From an uncultured Bacteroidota bacterium (GTDB taxonomy: Bacteria; Bacteroidota; Bacteroidia; Bacteroidales; GWA2-32-17), in contig CAIQJL010000397.1 of NCBI GenBank assembly GCA_903872185.1, positions 1-44,416 of the forward strand: a stretch of DNA of 44,416 nucleotides. The letters are read 5' to 3'. Under the pieces are notes generated by a model, which did no database searches, was not told the DNA's origin, and saw only the letters and a program-made list of their open reading frames with translations. Below, in pieces: positions 34,693 to 43,487 of the stretch. Positions within the stretch are counted from its first letter, which is position 1; each line of letters begins with the position of its first letter. A program made the translations under genes and the position numbers.

Positions 34693-35490
34693 ATGAATTT
34701 AGTCGATACAGATAAAATGCCATTGTTGTTTTTAGGACATGGTAACCCTATGAACGCAATTGAGGAAAATCAATTTGTTGATAGGTTTTGTGAAATAGCT
34801 AAAACATTACCTAAGCCAAAAGGCATACTTTGTATTTCTGCACATTGGTATATAAATGGTACAAAAGTTACGGCAATGGATATGCCTTCTACAATTCACG
34901 ATTTCTATGGTTTTCCTGATGCCTTATATAAAGTTAATTATCCTGCAAAAGGAAGTCCTGAGTTAGCAAATGAAACTAAAAATATTCTTTTGCCAAATCT
35001 TGTAGAGCTAGATTATAACTGGGGGTTAGATCATGGTACCTGGAGTGTGTTAACTCATTTATATCCTAAAGCTGATATTCCGGTTGTTCAATTAAGTATC
35101 GACTTTACAAAAGATGCTGAATACCATTTTGAACTTGCTAAAAAATTAAGTTTTTTAAGAACTAGAGGAATATTAATAGTTGGCAGTGGTAACATTATTC
35201 ATAATTTAAGTCTTGTCGATTTTCAAAATATGGATAAAGATGATTATGGATATGATTGGGCTATTGAAGCAAGAGAGAAATTAAATAATTTGATATTAGA
35301 TAATAATTTTAAATCGCTTATTGAATATAAGAAACAACCTAAAGCTATACAACTGGCTATTCCAACGCCTGATCACTTTTTGCCTTTAATATATATTCTA
35401 GGACTTAAGGAAGAAAATGAGCAAATAACAATGTTTAATGATAAACTTGTTGCTGGTTCATTAAGTATGACTTCATTGAAAATATATTAG
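34693..35490 (+). CDS. ygiD: LigB-family extradiol dioxygenase, YgiD/DODA type
   Basis: 265 residues, the family's normal length. Candidate metal-ligand histidines are His16 (FLGHGNPMNAIE), His51 (SAHWY) and, near the C-terminus, the His in PTPDHFLPL; His114 in LDHGTWSVL is a conserved active-site residue. Plant-type DOPA 4,5-dioxygenases and E. coli YgiD share these features. The enzyme cleaves catechol-type rings, but the physiological substrate in bacteria is unclear. It is separated from ctaB by 63 bp and is convergent with the MFS gene; their stop codons are 13 bp apart. Confidence 0.9.
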   Translation: MNLVDTDKMPLLFLGHGNPMNAIEENQFVDRFCEIAKTLPKPKGILCISAHWYINGTKVTAMDMPSTIHDFYGFPDALYKVNYPAKGSPELANETKNILLPNLVELDYNWGLDHGTWSVLTHLYPKADIPVVQLSIDFTKDAEYHFELAKKLSFLRTRGILIVGSGNIIHNLSLVDFQNMDKDDYGYDWAIEAREKLNNLILDNNFKSLIEYKKQPKAIQLAIPTPDHFLPLIYILGLKEENEQITMFNDKLVAGSLSMTSLKIY

Positions 35491-35507
35491 AAAAAACATT
35501 TTCTAAT
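35486..35507. terminator. Hairpin spanning two convergent stop codons
   Basis: ATTAGAAAA, loop AACA, TTTTCTAAT: a 9-bp stem whose left arm contains the ygiD TAG and whose right arm contains the MFS gene's TAG on the other strand. It probably acts as a compact two-way terminator. Confidence 0.55.
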
Positions 35508-36897
35508 TTGTCGATTTTATTAGCTTTTTTCCTACTAATGAAGAGAAAACTCCAACAATACAAAGTATTGTAAATACTATGAATATTATTTTAGAACTAT
35601 GAATAAAACTTTCAATGTTAGAGTCGTTAATTTTTTGTTCACCAACAAAAATATGAACTGAGAGTGATGCAATAGCCATACTAAACATCATACCAGTTGT
35701 TCGCATTGTACTTACTGTTGCGGAAGCAACTCCATAAAATTTACGTTCAACCGAACTCATTACCATGTTTGTATTTGGCGATGAAAAAAGTCCAAAACCT
35801 AATCCTAGAACTGCTAAAGCAGTAATTAAGAAAGTTTGAGATGTATTTATTTCAATAAACGAAAGCATAATTAAACCAATAACACTAATTCCCATTCCCA
35901 TCGAAGCTAGCCAGCGTGGATTTATTTTATCTGACAAGCGTCCTGATAGAATTGCCATTAAAGCCATTAAAATTGGTTGAGTTATAAGAACTAGCCCTGC
36001 TTCCTTTGGTGTTAAATGTTTTGCATATTGCAAGTATAAACTTAAAACAAAACTTACTGCAAATGTGGCTGCATAGTTTATAAATGCAGATAAGTTTGAA
36101 CTAGCAAAAATTTTATTTTCAAAAAATAATTTCATGTTCAGAACAGGGAAAGGATTTTTTATTTCAACTAAAACAAAAATTATTATTCCAATTATTCCAA
36201 TAACAGTATAAAAAATTGCTGGTGTTGAAGGTAATTTTGAAAATCCATACATTAAAGAAGTCATCGATGGCATATAAATTAATGTTCCAAGCCAATCGAA
36301 TTTTTCGTTTTTTGCTTCAATCCATTCTGCTTTTATTTTAAACAGAATCACTAAGCTTATTATTAAAGAAGCTATAGCATTAATATAAAATAAACTACTC
36401 CAACCAAATGTTTGGGTTAAAATTCCACCTAAGATAGGTGCTGCAGACAATCCCACATATACTGCTGAAACGTTTAACCCGATAACTTTTCCTCGTTCTT
36501 GAGGAGGAAATGCTGATATAACAATGGCCATGCTTGTGCTAAACATCATTGCACTTCCAATTCCTTGTAGTAGTCTCGAAATAATTAAAAAATATCCGGA
36601 AAAAGAAATTGCACACATAAACGTTGCAATAGTAAAGAATATGTTACCATATAAAAACATTTTCTTACGACCCCACATATCTCCAATTTTACCTAAAGGA
36701 ACAAGAAATACTGCAGAAGCTAACAAATAAGCCATAGTTACCCAGCTCATTTCAACTGCATTTAACGAAAACTCATTACTTATATTGGGTAATGCAACAT
36801 TTACAGCTGCTCCCATTAGTGGATTTAAAAAATTTGATGTCATAGTAACAGCCATCAAAACCACTTTGTTTACCTCGTTATTATTTTGTATATTCAT
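35503..36897 (-). CDS. MFS transporter, DHA2-type multidrug/metabolite exporter
   Basis: 464 residues with 12-14 hydrophobic segments. Motif A appears as GKIGDMWGRKKMF (about 69-81). The N-terminus (NPLMGAAVNVALPNISNEF) and the mid-protein RLLQGIGSAMMFSTSMAIV and LGLGFGLFSSPNTN match the EmrB/QacA-like DHA2 group. It probably exports hydrophobic compounds using the proton gradient; substrate unknown. No membrane-fusion partner is adjacent. A -7 element lies at 36921-36928. Confidence 0.88.
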   Translation of the reverse strand: MNIQNNNEVNKVVLMAVTMTSNFLNPLMGAAVNVALPNISNEFSLNAVEMSWVTMAYLLASAVFLVPLGKIGDMWGRKKMFLYGNIFFTIATFMCAISFSGYFLIISRLLQGIGSAMMFSTSMAIVISAFPPQERGKVIGLNVSAVYVGLSAAPILGGILTQTFGWSSLFYINAIASLIISLVILFKIKAEWIEAKNEKFDWLGTLIYMPSMTSLMYGFSKLPSTPAIFYTVIGIIGIIIFVLVEIKNPFPVLNMKLFFENKIFASSNLSAFINYAATFAVSFVLSLYLQYAKHLTPKEAGLVLITQPILMALMAILSGRLSDKINPRWLASMGMGISVIGLIMLSFIEINTSQTFLITALAVLGLGFGLFSSPNTNMVMSSVERKFYGVASATVSTMRTTGMMFSMAIASLSVHIFVGEQKINDSNIESFIHSSKIIFIVFTILCIVGVFSSLVGKKLIKSTN

Positions 36898-36920
36898 TAA
36901 AATGATTAAAAATAGTTTTG

Positions 36921-36928
36921 CAAAAGTA
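36921..36928 (-). promoter_or_regulatory. Promoter -7 element for the MFS gene
   Basis: On the minus strand TACTTTTG matches TAnnTTTG exactly, 23 bp upstream of the ATG. No -33 TTG is found at standard spacing. Confidence 0.5.
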
Positions 36929-36968
36929 TAAAAGCACTTTTAGTATTAAGGAAATATTCTATTTTTTT

Positions 36969-38483
36969 TTAAAAGTTTTTATACCACGAACTATTTTCTT
37001 TATAATCTTCAATAACATTTGTGAATTCAATTTGTTTAAAGTTTCCAATTAGTCCTGAAATTTCAGTTTGTAACATTGCAATTGAATTTGAAACCAAATC
37101 CTTTCTAAAATTACTATTACCTATATTTATTACCATTTCAATAGAAATAATTCTGCTAATTATTTTTCCAAATTCAATTTGTTTTCGTTGATTTAGCTGT
37201 AAATTTATATTGAAATCTAATTGTTCTTTTACCAATAATGCTGCTTGTTTAGTGTGAATATATTCGCTTAGAAACAAAAATGGATTAGTTTCGTTTTTTT
37301 GTTTCATCAATTTTATTATTCCTTCAGAAATTTGAGCGTAAAGAATATCATTAGAGCCTTCAAAAATTTGAAACGGTCTGCTGTCTATTATTCCCCTTCC
37401 GCCAATGTGACTGTAACGGTATGCTTTTGCACCAACCAATTGTACCAGAGATTGGGCTGCATCTTGCATCATATCAGTAGCAATGGTTTTAAATGAATTG
37501 GCTTCAATTCCGCAGGTTGAAAGATCTTTTTCTAATCCTGCATTTTTACTACTGTATGCACACATTGCAGAACAAATTGTAAAATATGATTGTAATCTTG
37601 CTAAACGATATTGTACCTGATCATATGTAAATAAACTTTTTCCTCCAATTGAACGTTGTTTGCAATGCAAAATAGCTTCGTCCATCATGCGCTGTATAAA
37701 TCCTAGTCCCATTGCGGGAAATTGCAATCTGCTTCTATGAAGAGTGTCGAGCAAAACGTTAATGCCTGTTGTTTTTGGGTCAAGACGTTGTTGGGTAGGT
37801 ATTTTAACGTCAATACGATTTCTTCCATATGGAATATGATGTAATCCTAAATTATCAAAATATTCTTCAACTACTATTTGCTGATCAGAAGCATCTGTAT
37901 CACAAATAAAGAAATCTAAATCTCTTTTTAATTGACCGTTTTCTGTTTGTTCGCGTGCTGTTAATAGCCAGTAGTTCGCAAACCCTGTTAATCCTGCCCA
38001 GTGTTTAGTTCCTTTTAATTGAAAATGTGTATCTGATTTTGTGAAAAATGTTCGCATATTTAATGCATCACTACCAAAATCTGGTTCAGTAATCATTAAA
38101 CCGCCCATTTTCTTTTCATTTAAAAATCCATTAAATACTTTCTTTTTTATTTCTTCTTTTGCAAATTTAGTAACAGGTTGAAGGAATAACGCTGAGTTGA
38201 TGCCTAATGTCAGAGAAAATGCAAGCGACTCATAAGCTGCTGCTGAAGTCATTAGTAAATTTTCATCTATTTTCCCACTTATACCGCCATATTCTTTAGA
38301 AATAATTACTGCCAATGGATTTAATGGTATTATTTCTTTTAAAACTAAGGCGGGAATTCCGCGTGTAGTTGTTATATAATCGGTATTAGATAATTCGCTG
38401 TATACCTCCTTTAGTTTTAATTTAAAGTTCTCAAGAAATAAATGGAAAGTTGAAGGTGAAATAGAATCTTCTGTATGTGTCAA
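36969..38483 (-). CDS. Acyl-CoA dehydrogenase family protein
   Basis: 504 residues from a TTG start at 38483; no in-frame ATG lies between the upstream stop codon and residue 79, which is already inside the conserved fold. The FAD/substrate motif MITEPDFGSDALNMRT (about 133-148) and KGTKHWAGL fit the family, as does the catalytic Glu in FEGSNDILYAQI near residue 375. About 110 residues follow that motif, so the C-terminus is longer than in medium-chain enzymes. These flavoproteins oxidise acyl-CoA to enoyl-CoA and feed electrons to ETF; no ETF or thiolase genes are nearby, so the acyl substrate is unknown. Confidence 0.87.
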   Translation of the reverse strand: MTHTEDSISPSTFHLFLENFKLKLKEVYSELSNTDYITTTRGIPALVLKEIIPLNPLAVIISKEYGGISGKIDENLLMTSAAAYESLAFSLTLGINSALFLQPVTKFAKEEIKKKVFNGFLNEKKMGGLMITEPDFGSDALNMRTFFTKSDTHFQLKGTKHWAGLTGFANYWLLTAREQTENGQLKRDLDFFICDTDASDQQIVVEEYFDNLGLHHIPYGRNRIDVKIPTQQRLDPKTTGINVLLDTLHRSRLQFPAMGLGFIQRMMDEAILHCKQRSIGGKSLFTYDQVQYRLARLQSYFTICSAMCAYSSKNAGLEKDLSTCGIEANSFKTIATDMMQDAAQSLVQLVGAKAYRYSHIGGRGIIDSRPFQIFEGSNDILYAQISEGIIKLMKQKNETNPFLFLSEYIHTKQAALLVKEQLDFNINLQLNQRKQIEFGKIISRIISIEMVINIGNSNFRKDLVSNSIAMLQTEISGLIGNFKQIEFTNVIEDYKENSSWYKNF

Positions 38484-38531
38484 AATAAATATTTTTAAGT
38501 GAGTAATATATGAGATTAAAGTACTTTAATG

Positions 38532-38539
38532 CAAAAATA
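38532..38539 (-). promoter_or_regulatory. Promoter -7 element for the acyl-CoA dehydrogenase gene
   Basis: Minus-strand TATTTTTG matches TAnnTTTG exactly. The implied transcript would start about 40 bases before the TTG codon and contains no in-frame ATG upstream of it, which supports the TTG start. Confidence 0.45.
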
Positions 38540-38689
38540 ATAAAAATAATTATCCTAATTGATTAAATTAAAGTTTTTTAAGATATTGGGTTATGATAGA
38601 GAAATGTGGTTTACTAATCAAAGGTGTTTTAATAAAATATTATTGACTGCTTTTATTTAGTGTTAAAGTCATGTTTTACTATTAGTTTA

Positions 38690-39652
38690 TTATAGATTAA
38701 AAATATTGTTTTTTATTGAGAATGCAATTATTTTATCGGCAAGTATATCAGCTAAATTAATTTTTGATTCGTGCGTCCAGCCTGCAGTGTGTGGTGTTAT
38801 AATTACTTTAGGATTATTTAGCAAATAATAAAACGTAGCAGGCATATTGTTTAAATCCATTTTATCAAATGATGTTTCTTCGTATTCTATAACATCTAAT
38901 CCGGCACCTTTGATTTTCCCTGTTTCAATTGCATTTAAAAGACTTTCTGTTTCAACTACAGGTCCTCTAGAAGTATTTATAAGATAAATCTTTTTCTTGA
39001 ATTTTTTAATGAATTTGATATTTACCATGTGCTTTGTTTCTTCTGTAAGAGGAACGTGGAGGCTAACTATATCAGATAACTCGAATATTTTTTCTAAACT
39101 TACTTCTGTGGTGTATCCGTCACTGTAATTTGTTTTGTATTTATCGTATGAAATAACATTAGGTTCGAAACCTGAAAGTTTTTTAGCAAATGCACTTCCC
39201 ATATTACCATAACCGATAATTCCAACTGTTTTGTTTCTAAGTTCTATTCCCCTGTTTTCTTCGCGAAGCCATTTGCCTTCTTTAATTTCTGAGTTTGATT
39301 TATTTATATTTGTTAATAATGACAATAATAATCCTACTGCTTGTTCACCTACTGCATCGCGACTTCCTTCAGGTGAGTTAATGCATTCAATATTTTTTGA
39401 TTTCGCAAATTCTGTGTCTATGCTTTCTAGACCTGCGCCAACCCTTCCTATGAATTTAAGTTTAGTTGCTTTAGCAAGAATTTCTTTGTCAAGCTTTATT
39501 CTGCTTCTTATAACAATACCTACGTAATTGTTAATGATTTTTGAGATTTCAGAATAATTTATACTATATTGAAGGTTGCAGATGTATCCATAGTTTTCTA
39601 ACTTCTTAATCAGAATAGGATGGGTTGTATCTAAAAAAAGTATTTTATTCAT
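38690..39652 (-). CDS. D-2-hydroxyacid dehydrogenase (phosphoglycerate dehydrogenase-like)
   Basis: 320 residues. The Rossmann motif is VGIIGYGNMGSAFAKKL (about 143-159). The catalytic Arg is in INTSRGPVV, the Glu in LDVIEYEE and the His in VIITPHTAGWTHE, a complete D-isomer dehydrogenase triad. NAD-dependent members reduce or oxidise 2-hydroxyacids; the IGRVGAGLESID segment is SerA-like. There is no C-terminal ACT domain and no serC neighbour, so the serine-pathway role is possible but not assured. It is the last gene of a minus-strand group with DUF2148 and FKBP genes (gaps of 35 and 50 bp). Confidence 0.88.
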   Translation of the reverse strand: MNKILFLDTTHPILIKKLENYGYICNLQYSINYSEISKIINNYVGIVIRSRIKLDKEILAKATKLKFIGRVGAGLESIDTEFAKSKNIECINSPEGSRDAVGEQAVGLLLSLLTNINKSNSEIKEGKWLREENRGIELRNKTVGIIGYGNMGSAFAKKLSGFEPNVISYDKYKTNYSDGYTTEVSLEKIFELSDIVSLHVPLTEETKHMVNIKFIKKFKKKIYLINTSRGPVVETESLLNAIETGKIKGAGLDVIEYEETSFDKMDLNNMPATFYYLLNNPKVIITPHTAGWTHESKINLADILADKIIAFSIKNNIFNL

Positions 39653-39687
39653 GGTTTTTTTAATCCTTAATCCTAATTTTATAAATC

Positions 39688-40236
39688 CTAAATCTTTACG
39701 GGAGGTCTGTCGAAAAATGGATTTTTTGCTGTTGCTGAAAGTGGAATACCAAAAGCCACCATTACTCCTTTGCCAAGCATATCAAGTTTCATTGCTGCCT
39801 GACCAATACTAAACATCACTCTGTTGTCAATATTATGATTTGCAGCAACTGAAACAGCTGATCCAATTGCAATACCTAAATCGTTTGTGTTAAAAACACA
39901 AGGTGCATCTTCATGTTTTTTCTTGCCCGAACAGTCTTTAAAACCGCACATTCCACAATTTTTCACACCCTGGGTTTTAATATGGGTTCCAATTAATAAA
40001 ATTGCTTCTGCTTCTTTAATGTTTTCCGCATCGCGAATAAAAAAATCCATTTTATTCTTTTTTCCCATTTCGTTCATTTTTTCGGATAATTCTTTTATTG
40101 AATCACCCGTAGCAATTGCTATTTCAAGGTTGTCTGTTCCTCTTGCTTTAGGAGCAGTTCTTGCAGCAACAGCCATTAATTCTGCAACTTTTATAACTGT
40201 TTTAGAGTTTATTTCACTTTCTTTTTTTATTGCCAT
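39688..40236 (-). CDS. DUF2148 ferredoxin-domain protein
   Basis: 182 residues. The Cys cluster CGMCGFKDCSGKK (about 92-104) plus a following Cys in EDAPCVFN matches the Fe-S-like signature of DUF2148. The N-terminal AVAARTAPKARG and the C-terminal SIGQAAMKLDML and AFGIPLSATAKNPFFDRP complete the family pattern. Function is not established; a redox or nitroreductase-like role has been suggested by annotation only. It lies between the FKBP and hydroxyacid dehydrogenase genes. Confidence 0.88.
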   Translation of the reverse strand: MAIKKESEINSKTVIKVAELMAVAARTAPKARGTDNLEIAIATGDSIKELSEKMNEMGKKNKMDFFIRDAENIKEAEAILLIGTHIKTQGVKNCGMCGFKDCSGKKKHEDAPCVFNTNDLGIAIGSAVSVAANHNIDNRVMFSIGQAAMKLDMLGKGVMVAFGIPLSATAKNPFFDRPPVKI

Positions 40237-40286
40237 AATTGCTAAATAGTTTTTATAAAGTTAGTCTGAAAAAGTTTTAGTTTAAA

Positions 40287-41159
40287 TTATTTTACTTCTA
40301 ATAATTCTACATCAAAAACTACAGAAGTATATGCAGGAATAGCTCCAGATGAAGAGCCGTTTTCGCCGAATGCCATTTTTGAAGGCATTATAAAAAATGC
40401 ATGATCACCTTGCTTCATTTTTCCTATTGCTTCTTCTAATCCTTTTATTACTTGCATTTCTGTTCCATATATAAATTGAAATGGTTCATTTCTTTTTTTT
40501 GTGCTATCGAAAATTTTTCCATTTAAAAACCGGCCTTCGTAATTTACAGTAATTGTATCTTTTAGTTCAACCTGTTTTCCTGTTCCTTTTGCAATATCTA
40601 TTCTATATATTCCAGTTTGAGATGGGTTTACATTTATTTGTTCTTTGTCAATATAATTAAGTAATGCAAGCTGTTCGTATTCGCCTAAGTCTTTAACCCA
40701 GCTTAAAAATTCTTGCTTTTCTATTTGATATTGTTTTGCCGATTTTACTGAAATTATTTTTATGTTTACCTTCATAAAACTTGAAGGAGGAAGGAATTTT
40801 GGTAAAGGAGCATTAATGGTTTTATAGAAAAAATTATCTGCATTAATATAAAATGAAGCACTATCCGATTCGGCAAGCATTGCAAAGCATTCTTGTATTG
40901 ATCCTTGAAATGGGGAAGTGGTAAGTTTTATACTTCTTATTGCATCAAAAAAAAGAGAATCGTTTCCGGTATAATAAGTAATGTGGAATGTTAAATAATC
41001 TCCGTTTTTTGGTTTCTTGTTTTTTTCTCCTATTTGAAGAAGATTAAAGTAAATTCCAGTTTTAGTTTTGGTATAACCATCAACATCAGATTTACTCTTA
41101 CATGAAAAAGAAAAAATAACAAGTAAAATTAATATTGATATTTGATTTCGGGAATACAT
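40287..41159 (-). CDS. FKBP-type peptidyl-prolyl isomerase lipoprotein
   Basis: 290 residues. A lipoprotein signal ends in FSFSC (Cys20). A degenerate first FKBP-like region (about 30-140; GDYLTFHITYYTGND) is followed by a conserved second domain (about 190-290): DTITVNYEGRFLNGKIFDST, VIKGLEEAIGKMKQGDHAFFIMPSKMAFGE and IPAYTSVVFDVELLEVK. The enzyme isomerises Xaa-Pro bonds in exported proteins. In Bacteroidota such lipoproteins often accompany gliding/T9SS genes (GldI/GldJ context), but nothing here shows that link. Confidence 0.9.
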   Translation of the reverse strand: MYSRNQISILILLVIFSFSCKSKSDVDGYTKTKTGIYFNLLQIGEKNKKPKNGDYLTFHITYYTGNDSLFFDAIRSIKLTTSPFQGSIQECFAMLAESDSASFYINADNFFYKTINAPLPKFLPPSSFMKVNIKIISVKSAKQYQIEKQEFLSWVKDLGEYEQLALLNYIDKEQINVNPSQTGIYRIDIAKGTGKQVELKDTITVNYEGRFLNGKIFDSTKKRNEPFQFIYGTEMQVIKGLEEAIGKMKQGDHAFFIMPSKMAFGENGSSSGAIPAYTSVVFDVELLEVK

Positions 41160-41177
41160 TAGTAAATTTATCTTTCA

Positions 41178-41185
41178 CAAAGTTA
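41178..41185 (-). promoter_or_regulatory. Promoter -7 element for the FKBP gene
   Basis: Minus-strand TAACTTTG matches TAnnTTTG exactly and lies 18 bp upstream of the ATG. It probably drives the FKBP-DUF2148-dehydrogenase group. Confidence 0.5.
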
Positions 41186-41288
41186 CATCATTTTTGAATT
41201 AGAAATGATAAAAGTGTAATCTTACAACCTTTAATGCAAATAGTTGTATTTTAAATAACTACTGAAGATAAATTTTAAAATAAAATAT

Positions 41289-42260
41289 TTATTGAATGCT
41301 TTCTGCTTCGTTACTTATTAAAGTATGAAATTCACGTAAAGCAGCTAAAAGTACCTGAGAGTAGTTCTGAGAAGCATTTCTGAATGAGCCTGCCTGTGTT
41401 TGCCATACTGTATAAATAAGTGGTAAGCCACCTTCTTTTGGTTTAATCATGTAAAGTACATTTTGCACATTGCCACCACCTGCATGATATACATGCATTA
41501 CCAATAATCTAAACCAAAGATCATTTTCTTTATAATTAATTTTCAAGCTGTCTAGAATAGTTTTTACCGTTGGAATACATATTCTGTTTATAAACATTGA
41601 TGCTGCGTATGCTGATCGTTTAATATCTCCTCTTTCGTCTGTGTTTTTGTTAATTGTTAAACCGTACTTTCGGGCAACGTATTTCATTAACTGAAATGGT
41701 CCGTATGCACCTGCATTTGATTTCTGTAATTTATTGGGACTTTCAATAAGTAATATAGATTGTGCATACCATGGATCTACATTGTTGTCAATAAATACAG
41801 GAATACTTTGGTCTATATTCGGAATTACAGTTTTAAATGAATAAAAATATTTCTTCCCAGTTGTGAAAAATAATCTTGTTGAATCTGATAAACCATATGT
41901 TTTTCTGAGACTGTCACGATAGCTATTTTTCTGAATGTCATTTAACGAAGAGTAAAAAGAAACTGAATTTTTGTCAATTATTTTACGAGTATTTGCAACG
42001 CTCATAAAACCAGAATCGGCTGATAAATGCATAAGTTTTGCCCAGAAATTTGGTTGGGGTATGGTGTCCCAAAAATCGGCATACATTAATGAATCTACAT
42101 AGGCTTTTCTGTATGTTGAGTCGCCACGATACAAGATACTACAAATGTTAGAATGATTATTTCTAATTATAGAATCAGTTCTTGTGATAAATGAATTTTG
42201 CGAAAACAAAATTTCGGAAAAATATAAGATTATAACAAATGTTAGAAAAAGGTATCTCAT
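41289..42260 (-). CDS. Lytic transglycosylase (SLT family) with unassigned N-terminal region
   Basis: 323 residues. A signal peptide (1-20, ending EILFSQ) is followed by about 130 residues of no recognised family. The SLT domain (about 160-320) holds the catalytic Glu173 in ILLIESPNKLQ, the GAYGPFQLMKYVARKYGL motif (184-201) and VYHAGGGNV. It cleaves peptidoglycan glycan strands in the periplasm to give 1,6-anhydromuramic ends. No LysM domain is seen. The gene appears monocistronic with its own -7 element at 42278-42285. Confidence 0.88.
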   Translation of the reverse strand: MRYLFLTFVIILYFSEILFSQNSFITRTDSIIRNNHSNICSILYRGDSTYRKAYVDSLMYADFWDTIPQPNFWAKLMHLSADSGFMSVANTRKIIDKNSVSFYSSLNDIQKNSYRDSLRKTYGLSDSTRLFFTTGKKYFYSFKTVIPNIDQSIPVFIDNNVDPWYAQSILLIESPNKLQKSNAGAYGPFQLMKYVARKYGLTINKNTDERGDIKRSAYAASMFINRICIPTVKTILDSLKINYKENDLWFRLLVMHVYHAGGGNVQNVLYMIKPKEGGLPLIYTVWQTQAGSFRNASQNYSQVLLAALREFHTLISNEAESIQ

Positions 42261-42277
42261 TTAGATTTTATTAAAAA

Positions 42278-42285
42278 CAAATGTA
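42278..42285 (-). promoter_or_regulatory. Promoter -7 element for the lytic transglycosylase gene
   Basis: Minus-strand TACATTTG matches TAnnTTTG exactly and lies 17 bp upstream of the ATG. Confidence 0.5.
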
Positions 42286-42400
42286 TAACGATAAAGTTGC
42301 ATTAAATTATATGTGAAATCTAATTATTCACAAACTAATGTTTACAGTTTAACACCAAAGCGAAATAATACTTAGACCAATTTGTAAGAATACAACCCAC

Positions 42401-42470
42401 AGTCATCCTGAGGTTCTCGAAGGATTTGCCCACAACCCCTCACACATGTTTCGAGAGCCTCAACATGACT
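42401..42470. repeat. 70-bp intergenic palindromic element (GTCATnYTGA family)
   Basis: The arms AGTCATCCTGAGGTTCTCGA (42401-42420) and the stretch ending CCTCAACATGACT (42450-42470) are complementary over 21 bp with three mismatches, enclosing about 28 nt. The half-site GTCATnCTGAG...TCGAAGnAT is shared with the element at 8646-8733. It lies in the 289-bp gap between the epimerase and transglycosylase genes; no other feature is seen in that gap. Confidence 0.85.
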
Positions 42471-42549
42471 CCACATATTAGGAATAGTTTGTAATTCACT
42501 TTGGTATAATTTAAAAAATAAGAATTAATTTAAAAATAACAATGTTCAA

Positions 42550-43476
42550 TTACATTGCACTTGAATTATGGAATTTCTCCATAAATATTTTTAGTTCATC
42601 TTCAAAAGATAAATCAGGTGCGGTAAGTAATTTCATTAAACGATCATCGCGTTTAACAAGAAGTTCGCGCATTTGAATATGTTGATTAATGAAAATCATT
42701 TCAAGTTTAGGATACATATCTTTAATGCTGCCGGCAACTTCCATAATGGTCATTACTTTATCAACTAAATTATATGTGCCCGATTCGATATTGGAATCAA
42801 CAAGGTTAGCTAAAATATTTGCAGCTTTTTCGATATGAATAAAAGATCTTCTTTGCATACCATTGCCATGAATGCTAATTCGGTTTGTAAAAGTAGCATC
42901 AAACATAAAATGGTTAATAACAGCATCAAATCTCATACTTATTCCATATCCATAAACATTTGAGCTTCTAACAATATAGGTATCCATTTTTTGCATTAAA
43001 CGCTCTACATGTTTTTCGCCACGGTATTTTGAAATACCATAAAAACTCTTTGGATCAGGAATAGTATTAATATCAATTTCGTCATTTTGTGCACCATAAA
43101 TAGATGCGCTACTTAAATAAATAAATCTTTTTACATTACTTTCTTCGGTAGCATAAACTAATTCTGCAGTTCCCCAGTGATTTACTTGTTCAAAAAGGTG
43201 AGAGCTCTCGTTTGATAAAGGAGTAGAAACTCTTGCAGCTAAATGATAAATTACATCAACGCTTTGTACAATTTGTTTTAACATTCTAGAATCTAACATT
43301 TCGCCTTTAATAAAGCGAACTTTGCCTCTTTTAATTCCTGAATGAAGAAAAATATTATAATTATTTCTACTTAAGTTATCAAAAATAATTATTTCGCTTA
43401 CAGATGGATTTTGATCTAATAAACGTGTTAATTCTGTTCCTATATATCCTGCTCCACCTGTTATTAATACTTTCAT
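42550..43476 (-). CDS. NAD-dependent epimerase/dehydratase (extended SDR)
   Basis: 308 residues. The NAD-binding motif GGAGYIG is at 7-13. VDVIYHLAARVS (73-84), the LSSASIYG stretch and the catalytic pair Tyr146-Lys150 (FYGISKYRGEKH) define an extended short-chain dehydrogenase acting on nucleotide sugars or related substrates. The chain matches GalE/RfbB relatives in length, but the substrate cannot be told. It follows cysH by 11 bp, so the two are probably co-transcribed. Confidence 0.88.
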   Translation of the reverse strand: MKVLITGGAGYIGTELTRLLDQNPSVSEIIIFDNLSRNNYNIFLHSGIKRGKVRFIKGEMLDSRMLKQIVQSVDVIYHLAARVSTPLSNESSHLFEQVNHWGTAELVYATEESNVKRFIYLSSASIYGAQNDEIDINTIPDPKSFYGISKYRGEKHVERLMQKMDTYIVRSSNVYGYGISMRFDAVINHFMFDATFTNRISIHGNGMQRRSFIHIEKAANILANLVDSNIESGTYNLVDKVMTIMEVAGSIKDMYPKLEMIFINQHIQMRELLVKRDDRLMKLLTAPDLSFEDELKIFMEKFHNSSAM

Positions 43477-43487
43477 TTTTTTAGGAT

